Positions 1 to 8,849 of a stretch of 64,000 bases of DNA are shown here, piece after piece (the first letter of the stretch is position 1; each line of letters opens with the position of its first letter). The position numbers and the translations under genes are program-made. The stretch is from an uncultured Sulfitobacter sp. (GTDB lineage Bacteria; Pseudomonadota; Alphaproteobacteria; Rhodobacterales; Rhodobacteraceae), in assembly GCF_947502895.1 (NCBI RefSeq), contig NZ_CANNBM010000001.1, forward strand, positions 248,001 to 312,000. The letters run 5' to 3'. The notes below the pieces were generated by a model. That model made no database searches. It saw nothing but the letters and a program-made list of their open reading frames with translations, and was not told the origin of the DNA.

Positions 1-459
1 ATTACATTAAGGATATGAGCGGGAATGGAGGGCTCGGGCTGACTGCAGTTTGTTCTACAAAGTGACTGCTGTAGGGCTTTTTTCACTATGCCGTGTGCTG
101 CAAAAAATCAGTCATTTGTCCAATCGCGGCAGAAGCCCGCGTTGCCCCGCAATGGCGTCATCACCCGCAAAAACAACCCGCCCTGACACACCCCTGAACA
201 CGCCGCTGTCGGGCGCGGGTATGTCATGAAATACGACGCAACGCGCGCTGTGTAAATCGGGCCAAACGCCTGACAGGGTGCACTGGGGGGTGTACGCAGG
301 GTGTACGGCAAATGTACCCACCGCACCCCCCTCAAACTCCATCAAACTTGGGTGTTAACGCGCCTGTTCCGAACCGCACGGAAATTTTAGCTTAGCTGTT
401 GCGCGCACGGTGCTGTTGCGCTTCTATCGGAGGAGAAACGCAACACCACGGGGCGGCCC
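1..459. other. Non-coding leader region with shared 21-base motif
   Basis: No open frame here looks like a real protein. At 45-83 overlapping short inverted repeats (GCAGT/ACTGC and CTACA/TGTAG) are followed by a T-run, which could be a weak plus-strand terminator for a gene left of the window. Positions 286-306 hold a GTGTAC-rich 21-base motif repeated exactly, inverted, at 37469-37489. The upstream gene lies outside the window, so the role of the region is open. Confidence 0.4.
286..306 (+). repeat. 21-base GTGTAC-rich motif, copy 1
   Basis: The motif contains two GTGTAC blocks separated by GCAGG. An exact inverted copy sits at 37469-37489 next to tRNA-Ser. A GCACCCCCC tract follows after 17 bases here and after 6 bases in the other copy, so the shared element is larger than the exact core. 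Its function is unknown; it may be a dispersed intergenic repeat. Confidence 0.6.
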
Positions 460-1296
460 ATGAAATCCAAACTCCTGCTCATCATTCTCGACGGTGTACC
501 CTACCGCAACTGGCGACGTCTGTTCGGCAATCTCGAAGGCTGGGTCGACAGCGGCGATGCCCGTGTGTGGAAGATCCGCTCGGTGCTGCCCTCCATCTCG
601 GCCTCTTGCTATGCGTCCATCCATACAGGCCTCGCCCCCGCTGTGCATGGATGTACCGGCAACGGCAACGTCTTTCACCTTGGCCAGCCCGATGTGTTTG
701 GTCAGGTGCGCAAGGCAGGCGGTGTGACAGGCGCTGTTGCCCACAGCTTCTGGTCCGAGTTCTTTAACCGCCATCCCTTTGATTACGTTCGCGATATTGA
801 ATACGATGAGCCTGACAGCGACAGCATCAACCATGGCCGTTTCCACACCATGACAGGCTATGGCCAGTCCAACCAGATGACCCCATCTGACGTCGATCTC
901 TTTGCCACGCTGACCAACCTGTGCCTGCGCTTTGGCCTTGATTACGGGATGCTGCACACCTGCACTCTCGACAGTATGGGCCATCGCTTTTTCCACGACT
1001 GCCAAGAGATGGACCATGCCTGTCATGTAATGGATGAAATGCTCGCACCCTTCATCTCGAAATGGCGCGCAGCGGGATATGAGGTGATCGTCACTGCCGA
1101 TCACGGACAAGACGCGCGCGGGCACCACGGGGGGCGTGACCCGCTGCAACAAGAGGCCGCGCTCTACTACTTCGGTGATGCACAGGGGCCGGAGGCGGAC
1201 GCAGTCATCGATCAGCTACAACTCGCTCCGACGATCCTGACACGCCTCGGCGCGCCCATCCCTAACACTATGAAAGCAGACAGCTTTCTGACCTAG
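460..1296 (+). CDS. Alkaline phosphatase-superfamily hydrolase (type I phosphodiesterase/nucleotide pyrophosphatase-like)
   Basis: A 278-residue cytoplasmic-looking enzyme with no signal peptide or membrane segment. The alkaline-phosphatase-superfamily metal sites are visible: D11 in the N-terminal LDG motif, a Ser-rich nucleophile loop PSISASCY (residues 44-51), DSMGH (171-175), TADHG (212-216) and GHHGG (221-225). The family hydrolyses phosphate mono- or diesters, or phosphonates, with two metal ions. It is shorter than secreted nucleotide pyrophosphatases. An RBS-like GGAGGAG lies near 430, but that is rather far from this ATG. The 3' end overlaps the convergent hydrolase at 1293 by 4 bases. 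The substrate cannot be deduced. Confidence 0.8.
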   Translation: MKSKLLLIILDGVPYRNWRRLFGNLEGWVDSGDARVWKIRSVLPSISASCYASIHTGLAPAVHGCTGNGNVFHLGQPDVFGQVRKAGGVTGAVAHSFWSEFFNRHPFDYVRDIEYDEPDSDSINHGRFHTMTGYGQSNQMTPSDVDLFATLTNLCLRFGLDYGMLHTCTLDSMGHRFFHDCQEMDHACHVMDEMLAPFISKWRAAGYEVIVTADHGQDARGHHGGRDPLQQEAALYYFGDAQGPEADAVIDQLQLAPTILTRLGAPIPNTMKADSFLT

Positions 1297-2234
1297 TCTA
1301 AGGGCATTTCATCATAGGGCCACGTCCCCTGCCCCAAGGCATCGACAGCCTCGACAACCCTGTCAAACAGCTTCGCCGCACGCTGCGACATGTGCCGTGC
1401 GCGCAGACAGCCATGCACCAGCCCTGCCTCGTTGAACCACACTGCCTGCCCGCCAGCAGCCGCTATCGCGTTGCGGTATGCCTCCCCGTCACTGGCCAGC
1501 GGATCACACTGTGCTGTGACGCAAACCGTTGGGGGCAGCGCAGCAAAATCCGCGTCATGCAGCGGCGCATAGCGCGCATCGCCAACAGGCACCTCAGCCC
1601 CACCTGTGCGGACCTTTTGATAGAACAGCATATCGCGGGTCGTAAGCTCGGGCGCGTTGGCATGTTCGACATAGCTGCCCTCCGTCGGATCGCCCCCAAG
1701 GCCAGGATAGATCAAGACCTGCCCCGCGACGCGGTCCCGCGCATGATGCGTAACGGCAGCAGCCAGATTGCCGCCGGCACTGTCCCCCGCCATGATGATC
1801 GGGCCTTTATATACCTCGGCAATGCCTTCGAACACGGCCAACGCATCATTGTAGCAGGCGGGAAAGGGATGCTCTGGTGCCAGCGCGTAATCGACTGAAA
1901 CTACACGAAAACCTGTGCGGTCGCATATCTCGGCACAGACATCATCGTGGCTGTGCAAGCCCCCGACGACAAAGCCGCCACCGTGGTAATAGACCACCGT
2001 GACATCGCTCGGGCCAGTCTCGTATCTGCGGCAAGACACACCGCCCCATTCCTCGTCCCATGTTTGTACGCCTTCGGGGCGGCCTGCATGAAACGCCGCA
2101 CACATTGCGTCATAGACTTCGCGCTGCTGTGCTATCGTCAGATCAACCGCGTTGGGGGGATAGAACGTAGCCCCCCGCGCGATGTAGGCGCGCACCTCAT
2201 CATCGAGGAGCGCGCCATAGTCAGGTTGGCTCAC
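1293..2234 (-). CDS. Alpha/beta hydrolase, hormone-sensitive-lipase-type esterase
   Basis: A carboxylesterase-like enzyme with the oxyanion motif HGGGF, the nucleophile elbow GDSAGG, an acid in CDPLASDG and a catalytic His in GLVHGC, the usual order for the HSL (GDXG) family. I chose the GTG at 2234 because it forms a GTGA overlap with the stop of the acyl-CoA synthetase upstream, a typical translational-coupling arrangement; this gives 313 residues. An ATG at 2246 would add four residues and overlap by 16 bases. Coupling suggests an ester or thioester substrate related to acyl-CoA metabolism, which is inference. No signal peptide is seen. Confidence 0.85.
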   Translation of the reverse strand: MSQPDYGALLDDEVRAYIARGATFYPPNAVDLTIAQQREVYDAMCAAFHAGRPEGVQTWDEEWGGVSCRRYETGPSDVTVVYYHGGGFVVGGLHSHDDVCAEICDRTGFRVVSVDYALAPEHPFPACYNDALAVFEGIAEVYKGPIIMAGDSAGGNLAAAVTHHARDRVAGQVLIYPGLGGDPTEGSYVEHANAPELTTRDMLFYQKVRTGGAEVPVGDARYAPLHDADFAALPPTVCVTAQCDPLASDGEAYRNAIAAAGGQAVWFNEAGLVHGCLRARHMSQRAAKLFDRVVEAVDALGQGTWPYDEMPLD

Positions 2235-4108
2235 GCCTGATCCCATTGGGTGATGAAACTGCCCAGCACCTCGCCAACGGCGTCAGGCTCGGCCCCGTTC
2301 ATCGCCATCATCGCCACCAGACCACGCTTTTTATCGTCGATCACATGATCCACGCGCGCAGGCACACCAGCAGCTTCAAGTGCGTGATCAAACACGCGCG
2401 TAATGGCACTGCGGCGCAGGTCGGGCTTGAAGATTTTGCCAACGCCCGTCTTGGGCAATTCATCCATGATTTCAAGGTACTTGGGCTGCGCTGCACGCTC
2501 CTGAACATGCGTTTTGCAGAACGCCATCAGCTCTTCTGTCGTGACCGATGCACCGTCCACCAGCTCAACGAATGCGCAGGGCACCTCGCCCGCATGGGCG
2601 TCAGGCTGGCCAATGGCACCGGCAAAGGCAACGGCCTCATGGCCCAGCAGCGCCTCTTCAATCTCGGCAGGGTCAATGTTGTGGCCGCCACGGATGATCA
2701 AATCCTTGGCGCGGCCTGTGATCCAGATATAGCCGTCCTCGTCCTTGCGGCCCAGATCACCTGTGCGCAGGTAGATATCATCGTAATAGAGGTCTTTGTT
2801 CTTGTCCGCCTCGGTGTAGGTATTTCCGGGGAACACACCAGGGTTGGAGACGCAAATCTCGCCCACTTCGTCCACTGCAGCATCCACATGACCGTCTGGC
2901 GTGCCTTTGATGATACGCACGCGGCAATAGGGGAATTCCACGCCGACAGAGCCTACTTTTTTGACACCGTCCGCGGGGTTGCCTGACACCATAACCGTCG
3001 CCTCTGTCAGGCCGTAGCCCTCAAGAATTTCAACGCCTGTCGCCTTTTCAAAGCGGCGAAACAGCTCCATCGGCAGCGGGGCAGAGCCGCTGAACGTGCT
3101 CTTGACCGAGCTGATATCAGCATCCACAGGCCGCTGCATCATCGCGGAAATAGCAGTAGGCACGCCAATGATAAAACTGATCTGCCAACGCTCTACCAGC
3201 TTCCAGATGTTGTCGAACACGCCCTCCCCGCGGAAACCCTGCGGCGTGGGAAAAACGGTGTGCGCCCCTGCCGACAGCGCACCCATCAGGATCACGTGAC
3301 AAGCAAAAACGTGGAAAAGAGGCAGCGGACACAGGATGTTATCCTCTTCGGTTAGCAAAATCTGCTTACCGATCCAGCCGTTGTAAATCATGCCCGAATA
3401 TTTGTGTTGGGCAACCTTTGGCATCCCCGTGGTCCCGCCCGTGTGGAAATAGCACGCGATGCGGTCTTCCTGCGGATCCTCGAATTGCAGCGTTGTGGGC
3501 TGCTTAGCCATTTCTTCGTTCAGGTTTTTGTAGGTGGCTTGGTTCTGGGCGGTCCGCTTGGGGCGGATCAGCGGCACGATCACCTTTTTAAGGCCTGTCA
3601 GGTAACGGTGCAGGTCTACTTCCAGCACTGTTTTCACATTCGGTGCCAGCGCCACCGCCTCGGCTGTTTTGTCGGCCACATCGGTTTTCGGGAAGGGACG
3701 CAGGGTCACGACGACAGTCGCATTTGTCTCACGCAGGATGGCGCCGATCTGTTCCGCCTCCAGCAGCGGATTGATCGGGTTCACGATGCCTGCAATGGCA
3801 CCGCCGAACAGGGTGTAGACCGTCTCGTTCGTGTTGGGCAGCACATAGGCCACCACGTCCTTTGGTCCCACCCCAAGGCTGCGGAACAGATTGGCCGCCT
3901 GCACGGATTTGTCGTGCAGCTGTTGCCAGTTCAGTGTCTCTGCATGGTCCTTGGGGCCCGAGAACAACTGATAGCTCAGCGCATTGCGTTTTGGAAATTT
4001 TGAGGTTGTGTCAGCCAGCAGACTGTAGAGTGTCTTGTGTACATCGCGGTCTTCCCACGTGCACTCCGCCTCGATGGCGTCGCGGTCGATGATTCCTGCG
4101 AATCCCAT
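2231..4108 (-). CDS. AMP-dependent acyl-CoA synthetase
   Basis: An ANL-superfamily enzyme of 625 residues that activates a carboxylic acid through an acyl-adenylate to an acyl-CoA. The phosphate-binding loop HTGGTTGMPK, the GYGLTEAT adenylation motif, the hinge YLRTGDLGRKDEDGYIWITGR and the C-terminal GVGKIFKPDLR lysine region are all present. The open frame continues upstream to 4201, but the ATG at 4108 has a clear GGGAGGAAG ribosome-binding site and starts the recognisable N-terminus (MGFAGIIDRD). It is the first gene of a two-gene unit with the esterase downstream. Chain length of the substrate is not evident; medium- or long-chain fatty acids are plausible. Confidence 0.9.
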   Translation of the reverse strand: MGFAGIIDRDAIEAECTWEDRDVHKTLYSLLADTTSKFPKRNALSYQLFSGPKDHAETLNWQQLHDKSVQAANLFRSLGVGPKDVVAYVLPNTNETVYTLFGGAIAGIVNPINPLLEAEQIGAILRETNATVVVTLRPFPKTDVADKTAEAVALAPNVKTVLEVDLHRYLTGLKKVIVPLIRPKRTAQNQATYKNLNEEMAKQPTTLQFEDPQEDRIACYFHTGGTTGMPKVAQHKYSGMIYNGWIGKQILLTEEDNILCPLPLFHVFACHVILMGALSAGAHTVFPTPQGFRGEGVFDNIWKLVERWQISFIIGVPTAISAMMQRPVDADISSVKSTFSGSAPLPMELFRRFEKATGVEILEGYGLTEATVMVSGNPADGVKKVGSVGVEFPYCRVRIIKGTPDGHVDAAVDEVGEICVSNPGVFPGNTYTEADKNKDLYYDDIYLRTGDLGRKDEDGYIWITGRAKDLIIRGGHNIDPAEIEEALLGHEAVAFAGAIGQPDAHAGEVPCAFVELVDGASVTTEELMAFCKTHVQERAAQPKYLEIMDELPKTGVGKIFKPDLRRSAITRVFDHALEAAGVPARVDHVIDDKKRGLVAMMAMNGAEPDAVGEVLGSFITQWDQA

Positions 4109-4276
4109 GTGTCTTCCTCCCCTGTGCTGCCGCTTGGTGCGGCATGCGTAATTTTGATACGATACGATGCCGCCCCTGATCCAAAAATTCAAGCAAAGCA
4201 TCGCTACAGACGCAGCGTTAAATGCGTAAGTGCCCGAACGTCAGTCGGGTAACAACGATATGGGGAGGCGCCATTG

Positions 4277-4320
4277 CTGGCAAAAGAGGCTGCACCCCGA
4301 TTTATGGGGCAGGGTGCAGC
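4277..4320 (-). terminator. Candidate rho-independent terminator of the BON-LysM gene
   Basis: Read on the minus strand, GCTGCACCC (4320-4312) pairs with GGGTGCAGC (4297-4289). The loop contains a nested CCCC/GGGG option, and a CTCTTTTG tract follows the stem. It lies about 7 bases after the stop of the LysM gene, as expected for its terminator. Confidence 0.65.
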
Positions 4321-4326
4321 AGGGTC

Positions 4327-4758
4327 TTAGGCTGCGGGAATGCGCAGCACCTGACCGGGATAGATCTTGTCCGGATGGGTCAACATCGGCTTGTTGGCCT
4401 CGAAAATCTTTTCATAATGGGCGCCGTTGCCCAGTGTTTTTTCCGAGATCGCCCAAAGGGTGTCACCCTTTTCAACGGTGTGGAACGTAGGCTCGCCTTC
4501 GCCGCCCGTTACATCATCCTCTACCGCAGCAACACCTTCGACGTTGCCCACAGCCAGAATGACTTTTTCGCGCATCTCCTGAGAGGCCGCATTCCCCGTC
4601 ACTTTGACTTTGTCGCCCTCGACAGTGATGTCCAGACCTTCGGCGTCCAGACCCAGTTCTTTCAGCTCGTCTTGCAGCGCCGCGCCCGAAACTTCGGCCT
4701 CATCATCGCCGCCGAACACTTTTTTGCCCGCACCTTTTACAAAACTCCACAGACCCAT
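4327..4758 (-). CDS. BON and LysM domain protein (Kbp/YgaU-like)
   Basis: A 143-residue protein with a short N-terminal segment, a BON domain at about residues 25-85 and a C-terminal LysM domain at about 92-141 (HTVEKGDTLWAISEKTLG, then YPGQVLRIP). This order and length match Escherichia coli YgaU/Kbp, a potassium-binding stress protein. No signal peptide is visible, also as in Kbp. It is a monocistronic unit with its own terminator at 4277-4320. A role in K+ sensing or osmotic stress is inference from the family. Confidence 0.85.
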   Translation of the reverse strand: MGLWSFVKGAGKKVFGGDDEAEVSGAALQDELKELGLDAEGLDITVEGDKVKVTGNAASQEMREKVILAVGNVEGVAAVEDDVTGGEGEPTFHTVEKGDTLWAISEKTLGNGAHYEKIFEANKPMLTHPDKIYPGQVLRIPAA

Positions 4759-4830
4759 TTGAATACTCCCTTATGGATTGGTTTATGGGTCCGAGTGTTT
4801 CACCCAGCGCCCCATAGACGCAAGAGGGAA

Positions 4831-6648
4831 TTACTCGGCTGCGATGCCATCTGTAAATTGCAGACGGGCAAGGCGCGCATAAAGCCCGCCCTTGTCCACC
4901 AATGCGTCATGCGTGCCCGTGTCAACGATGCGGCCATCCTCCAGCACCACGATACGGTCCGCCTTTTTCACAGTGGCCAGACGATGCGCCACGATCAAGG
5001 TTGTGCGCCCAGCACTCAGCTCCTCTACCGCCGCTTGCACGGCGCGCTCGCTTTCGGCGTCCAGCGCGCTGGTTGCCTCATCCAGCAGCAGCACGGGGGC
5101 TGCACGCAGGATCGCGCGGGCGATGGCGATACGCTGCTTCTGACCACCGGACAGCATCACGCCACGCTCGCCCAGATAGCTGTCATATCCATCTGGCAGG
5201 GCCGTGATAAAGTCATGGGCAGCGGCGGCGCGTGCGGCGCTGTCAATCTCGACATCGGTCGCATCGGGGCGACCGAAACGGATGTTCTCGCGGGCGGAGG
5301 CCGCAAAGATAACAGGGTCTTGCGGCACCAATGCGATCTGGCGGCGGAAATCATCGCGCGCAAGGTCGCGCAGATCCACACCGTCAAAGGTGATGCGCCC
5401 CTGCTGCGGATCGTAAAAGCGCAGGATCATCTGGATGATGGTCGTCTTGCCAGCGCCGGACGGCCCCACAAAAGCAACCGTCTCACCCGGTTTTATTTCC
5501 AGACTTACACCATCCAAAGCGGCAACTTGTGGCCGTGCAGGATAGCTGAAGGAAACATCTTCAAACCGGATGTGACCCTGCACAGGTGCGGACAGGCTGC
5601 GTGCAGCGGCAGGATCGTTCACAGGGTCCTCGGTCTCCAACAGGTCCACCAGACGCTCGGTAGCACCTGCGGCGCGTTGTAATTCCGACCAGATCTCGGA
5701 CAGGGCTGCGACCGCACCTGCCACCATAACCGCATAGATAACAAACTGCACCAATGCCCCCACGGTCATCAACTCATCGCGCACATCGCGCGCACCGATC
5801 CACAACACGCCGACAACGCCTGAAAAGGCCAAAAAGATCACAATCGCGGTCAGATAGGCCCGCGTGCGGATGCGCCTGCGCGCCGCATCAAACGAGCTTT
5901 CGGTCATCTGGGCGAACTGCGCACGGCTTGCCGCCTCGTGGGTAAAGGCCTGCACGGTCTGCACCGCGCTCAGGCTTTCGGAGGCATTTCCCGAAGAGGC
6001 CGCAATCCAGTCTTGATTTTCGCGGCTCAGCACCCGCAGGCGGCGGCCCAACAGCAAAATAGGCACCACTACAGCCGGTACAATCAACAGCACCAACCCC
6101 GCCAGTTTTGCCGAAGTCAGCAGCATCAGGATCAGCCCGCCAATGAACGTCAGCATATTGCGCAGCGCGATCGATATGGACGAGCCGATCACACTAAGAA
6201 TAAGGGTCGTGTCGGTTGTAATGCGGCTCAGCACTTCGCCCGTCATGATACGCTCATAGAAGACGGGGCTCATCGCGATCACGCGGTCGAAGGTCTCTTT
6301 GCGGATATCCGCAACCACACGCTCTCCCAAACGGGTGACAAGCGCGTAGCGCAGCGCAGAGCCAGCGGCCAGCAGGCCCGCAATGGCGAGGGCCGCGACA
6401 AAATACTGGTCCAGCAGCGCGGTCTCACCCGTGTCAAAGTTATCCACCACACGGCGGACGGCCAGCGGCAGCGCGAGCGAGATCATTGCAGTGGCCACCA
6501 AAGCCGCAAGCGCCGCGAGCATCAGCAGACGGTAAGGGCGCAAAAACGGCAACAAGGCCCGCAGTGCCCCTATCTTGCGCGAGCGGGCGCGCTCTTCCGT
6601 AGCCGAGGGCGGAACCGGTGCGTTTTTCTGCGTGGAGCTATCCGCCAT
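4831..6648 (-). CDS. ABC exporter half-transporter (fused membrane and ATPase domains)
   Basis: A 605-residue type I ABC exporter of the MsbA/multidrug class. Six transmembrane helices occupy about residues 35-310. The ATPase domain follows with Walker A GPSGAGKTT (around residue 393), the LSGGQKQR signature, Walker B VLLLDEATSALD and the H-loop IVAHR. Half-transporters of this kind homodimerise to export lipids or drugs from the inner membrane. Nothing nearby indicates the substrate. Downstream lies the BON-LysM gene after a 72-base gap, so co-transcription is possible. The start is the first in-frame ATG and gives a hydrophilic N-terminus of about 30 residues. Confidence 0.9.
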   Translation of the reverse strand: MADSSTQKNAPVPPSATEERARSRKIGALRALLPFLRPYRLLMLAALAALVATAMISLALPLAVRRVVDNFDTGETALLDQYFVAALAIAGLLAAGSALRYALVTRLGERVVADIRKETFDRVIAMSPVFYERIMTGEVLSRITTDTTLILSVIGSSISIALRNMLTFIGGLILMLLTSAKLAGLVLLIVPAVVVPILLLGRRLRVLSRENQDWIAASSGNASESLSAVQTVQAFTHEAASRAQFAQMTESSFDAARRRIRTRAYLTAIVIFLAFSGVVGVLWIGARDVRDELMTVGALVQFVIYAVMVAGAVAALSEIWSELQRAAGATERLVDLLETEDPVNDPAAARSLSAPVQGHIRFEDVSFSYPARPQVAALDGVSLEIKPGETVAFVGPSGAGKTTIIQMILRFYDPQQGRITFDGVDLRDLARDDFRRQIALVPQDPVIFAASARENIRFGRPDATDVEIDSAARAAAAHDFITALPDGYDSYLGERGVMLSGGQKQRIAIARAILRAAPVLLLDEATSALDAESERAVQAAVEELSAGRTTLIVAHRLATVKKADRIVVLEDGRIVDTGTHDALVDKGGLYARLARLQFTDGIAAE

Positions 6649-6746
6649 GCGCTGTCCTTTAACAAATCGTGCAGCGCTTATTGGCGCGCCAGTTAGCTGT
6701 GGTCAAGCGTTGCGCTGTCGCAGGGATATATATGGGAGCAAAATGA

Positions 6747-6820
<74 letters not shown>

Positions 6821-6981
6821 AAGACCGACCTTGGTGTTATGGGAGCGGCTGGGTAAGGTCAAGAGCAACCGAAGGCTGTTTTGCCAAACGTGCCACCACG
6901 AGCAACGCGGTGATCGAGATGTGGCAAAGGCAGGCCAAGAGGAACCGGCATTGCCATTACCCCCTTAGCACGGCAGGCGCC

Positions 6982-7707
6982 TTACCGCAGCGCGTCTGCC
7001 AACCGGCCCGGTACAGTTGCATCTGGACTAAGATGCCATGCCAAGGCCTGATTGCTGGACAGGCAAGGTAATCCTGTGCGCCCCTCAATCTGCGCGATCA
7101 CGTCGAGGGTGCGCAGATTGGTGCAGGACAAAAAGATGCCATTAACATCGCCCTGCCCCGCCAGATCACAGGCCGCCTCAATTAGGGACACCGCATCGAT
7201 GCGCACAACGCAGGCTTCGTCTGCCTCGTTGAAGCTGCCGAAAACGGGCGTCTCGATTCCCGCTGATGCCAGTGCCGCGCGCAGCCTGTCCGATACATCC
7301 GCCGTATAAGGCGACAATAGCGCCAAACGCGTGATGCCCATTGCGGTACAGGCGGCGACAAGCGCACTCAGCGGGTCCGATACCCGCTCGGTGCGGACCC
7401 CGTCGCCGATCAACCGCGCAACCTTGTCTGCACCAATCTGTGAGGTAGCCGAAGTGCAGCCGTATCCGATGGCGGAAAATGGCACTGCTTGGGGCAGCAG
7501 CCGAGCAGCTTGGGTCAGGTGTTGGGCCATCTCGCGCAGACTTTCGGGCGTCACCTGAGGTGCAGAGGGCACGCGCGTTACATAAACAGGCGTGCGGGGC
7601 GGTAGCATGCGCCGCATGTCCTGCTCTATCGTCTCGTCGGTTTGCAAAACCACAAGACCGACAGGCGCCAGCCCCTCCTGCGCGCGGGTGTAGGTGTACT
7701 GGGTCAT
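6982..7707 (-). CDS. Maleate isomerase/arylmalonate decarboxylase-type Asp/Glu racemase-superfamily enzyme
   Basis: A 241-residue protein with the two catalytic cysteine contexts of the superfamily: GYGCTSAT (C84) and FLSCTNLRT (C195). Members isomerise, racemise or decarboxylate small carboxylic acids without cofactor; EutA of the hydroxyectoine utilisation cluster belongs to the same group. The ATG at 7707 overlaps the stop of the M24 gene upstream by ATGA, making it the last gene of a three-gene coupled operon. The operon context (PLP lyase, M24 hydrolase) suggests breakdown of an amino-acid-like compound. The exact reaction is unknown. Confidence 0.75.
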   Translation of the reverse strand: MTQYTYTRAQEGLAPVGLVVLQTDETIEQDMRRMLPPRTPVYVTRVPSAPQVTPESLREMAQHLTQAARLLPQAVPFSAIGYGCTSATSQIGADKVARLIGDGVRTERVSDPLSALVAACTAMGITRLALLSPYTADVSDRLRAALASAGIETPVFGSFNEADEACVVRIDAVSLIEAACDLAGQGDVNGIFLSCTNLRTLDVIAQIEGRTGLPCLSSNQALAWHLSPDATVPGRLADALR

Positions 7708-8849
7708 AAGGCAGCAATATCGCGGGAGGCGCGCGGCGACAAAAATCGCGGGGCGCCCTCGGTGATCAGGATATCTTCTTCATGCACAATCATCCGTCCG
7801 TCCCCCGTTTCGATCCCTGGCTCAAGGGTGATTACCATTCCCGCCTTCAGTACTGTTCGGTCTTGTGGAATCAGCGATAGCCCCTCGGTCAACTGCATGC
7901 CAAGACCGTGGCCCAGCCGCCCAGCATCAGAGCCGCCCGCCCCGCCAGTTACGATTTCGTCCATCGCGTGAAACAGCTGCGCTGCGGTGGTGCCTTCGCG
8001 GGCAATCGCTGCTGCACTCTCTACCGCGTCAATCAGGCGGGCATGGGCGCTTTGCGTCTCTGCCGTGGGTGCACCGATGCTAAAGTTGCGATCAAAGTCG
8101 CAGAAGTAACCGTCCCAAACCAGACCTGCATCCAGCATCAATACATCACCAGAGGCAAGCGGCACGTCTTGCGCGGGCGAGATAACATCACCGTACCCAC
8201 CCTGCCCCGCACCGCCCGCCAGATAGGGCACCCAATCGGCACCTTCCTCTAGACATAGCCGTTGGAAATCCCGAAACACCTGCGCGACGGTTACACCCTT
8301 GCGCGCAATTTGATCCATCCGGGCGAAGGCACGGCCCGCAATCGCGCATGCCTGCGAGATCTTGGCGACCTCTGCCTCGGACTTGACCGCGCGCAGCGTT
8401 GCCACAATGCGCGCATCATCCCTAACAGTGCCTGACAGCGCTGCCTGCACGCGCGCCCAATCGGCCAACGGCATGCGCAGATGGCTTTCGGCGCCCATGG
8501 GAGTGCCGATCTCCAGTGCGTGCAAGCTGTTCAATGTATCGACCAGCAGGCTTACCCCGTCATCCAGCACGTCAGGCGCACGCCAAGTGCGGATATCATC
8601 CAGCCACGTCTGGCCCATTAGGGGTGCGCCAATCGACGGGATCACCGCAATGGGTTTGCCCTGCGCGGGTAGGACCAAAAACCAAGGACGCGACGGGCTT
8701 TCCCAAAAGCGCGTCAGATAGCCCGTGAAATAACGCACGTCCGCTTCTGTTGTCAGCAGCAGCGCATCCAGCCCTTGTTGCGCCATCATTGCCTGGGCCG
8801 CCATTGTACGTGCCTCGAACTCGGCCCGCGCAAAGCCGCGCTGCATCAT
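7704..8849 (-). CDS. M24-family hydrolase (Xaa-Pro peptidase/ectoine-hydrolase-like)
   Basis: A creatinase/aminopeptidase-P-like protein of 381 residues from the chosen start. The C-terminal pita-bread domain holds the dinuclear metal ligands: two Asp in LDAGLVWDGYFCDFDRNF, His in GHGLGMQLTE, Glu in TLEPGIE and Glu in VHEEDILIT. The frame opens at 8873, but ATG 8849 gives an ATGA overlap with the upstream PLP gene and has AAGGG five bases before it. Family members hydrolyse X-Pro dipeptides, creatine, or the ectoine ring (DoeA/EutD). Its neighbours favour a catabolic amidohydrolase role over general peptide turnover; that is inference. Confidence 0.8.
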   Translation of the reverse strand: MMQRGFARAEFEARTMAAQAMMAQQGLDALLLTTEADVRYFTGYLTRFWESPSRPWFLVLPAQGKPIAVIPSIGAPLMGQTWLDDIRTWRAPDVLDDGVSLLVDTLNSLHALEIGTPMGAESHLRMPLADWARVQAALSGTVRDDARIVATLRAVKSEAEVAKISQACAIAGRAFARMDQIARKGVTVAQVFRDFQRLCLEEGADWVPYLAGGAGQGGYGDVISPAQDVPLASGDVLMLDAGLVWDGYFCDFDRNFSIGAPTAETQSAHARLIDAVESAAAIAREGTTAAQLFHAMDEIVTGGAGGSDAGRLGHGLGMQLTEGLSLIPQDRTVLKAGMVITLEPGIETGDGRMIVHEEDILITEGAPRFLSPRASRDIAAL

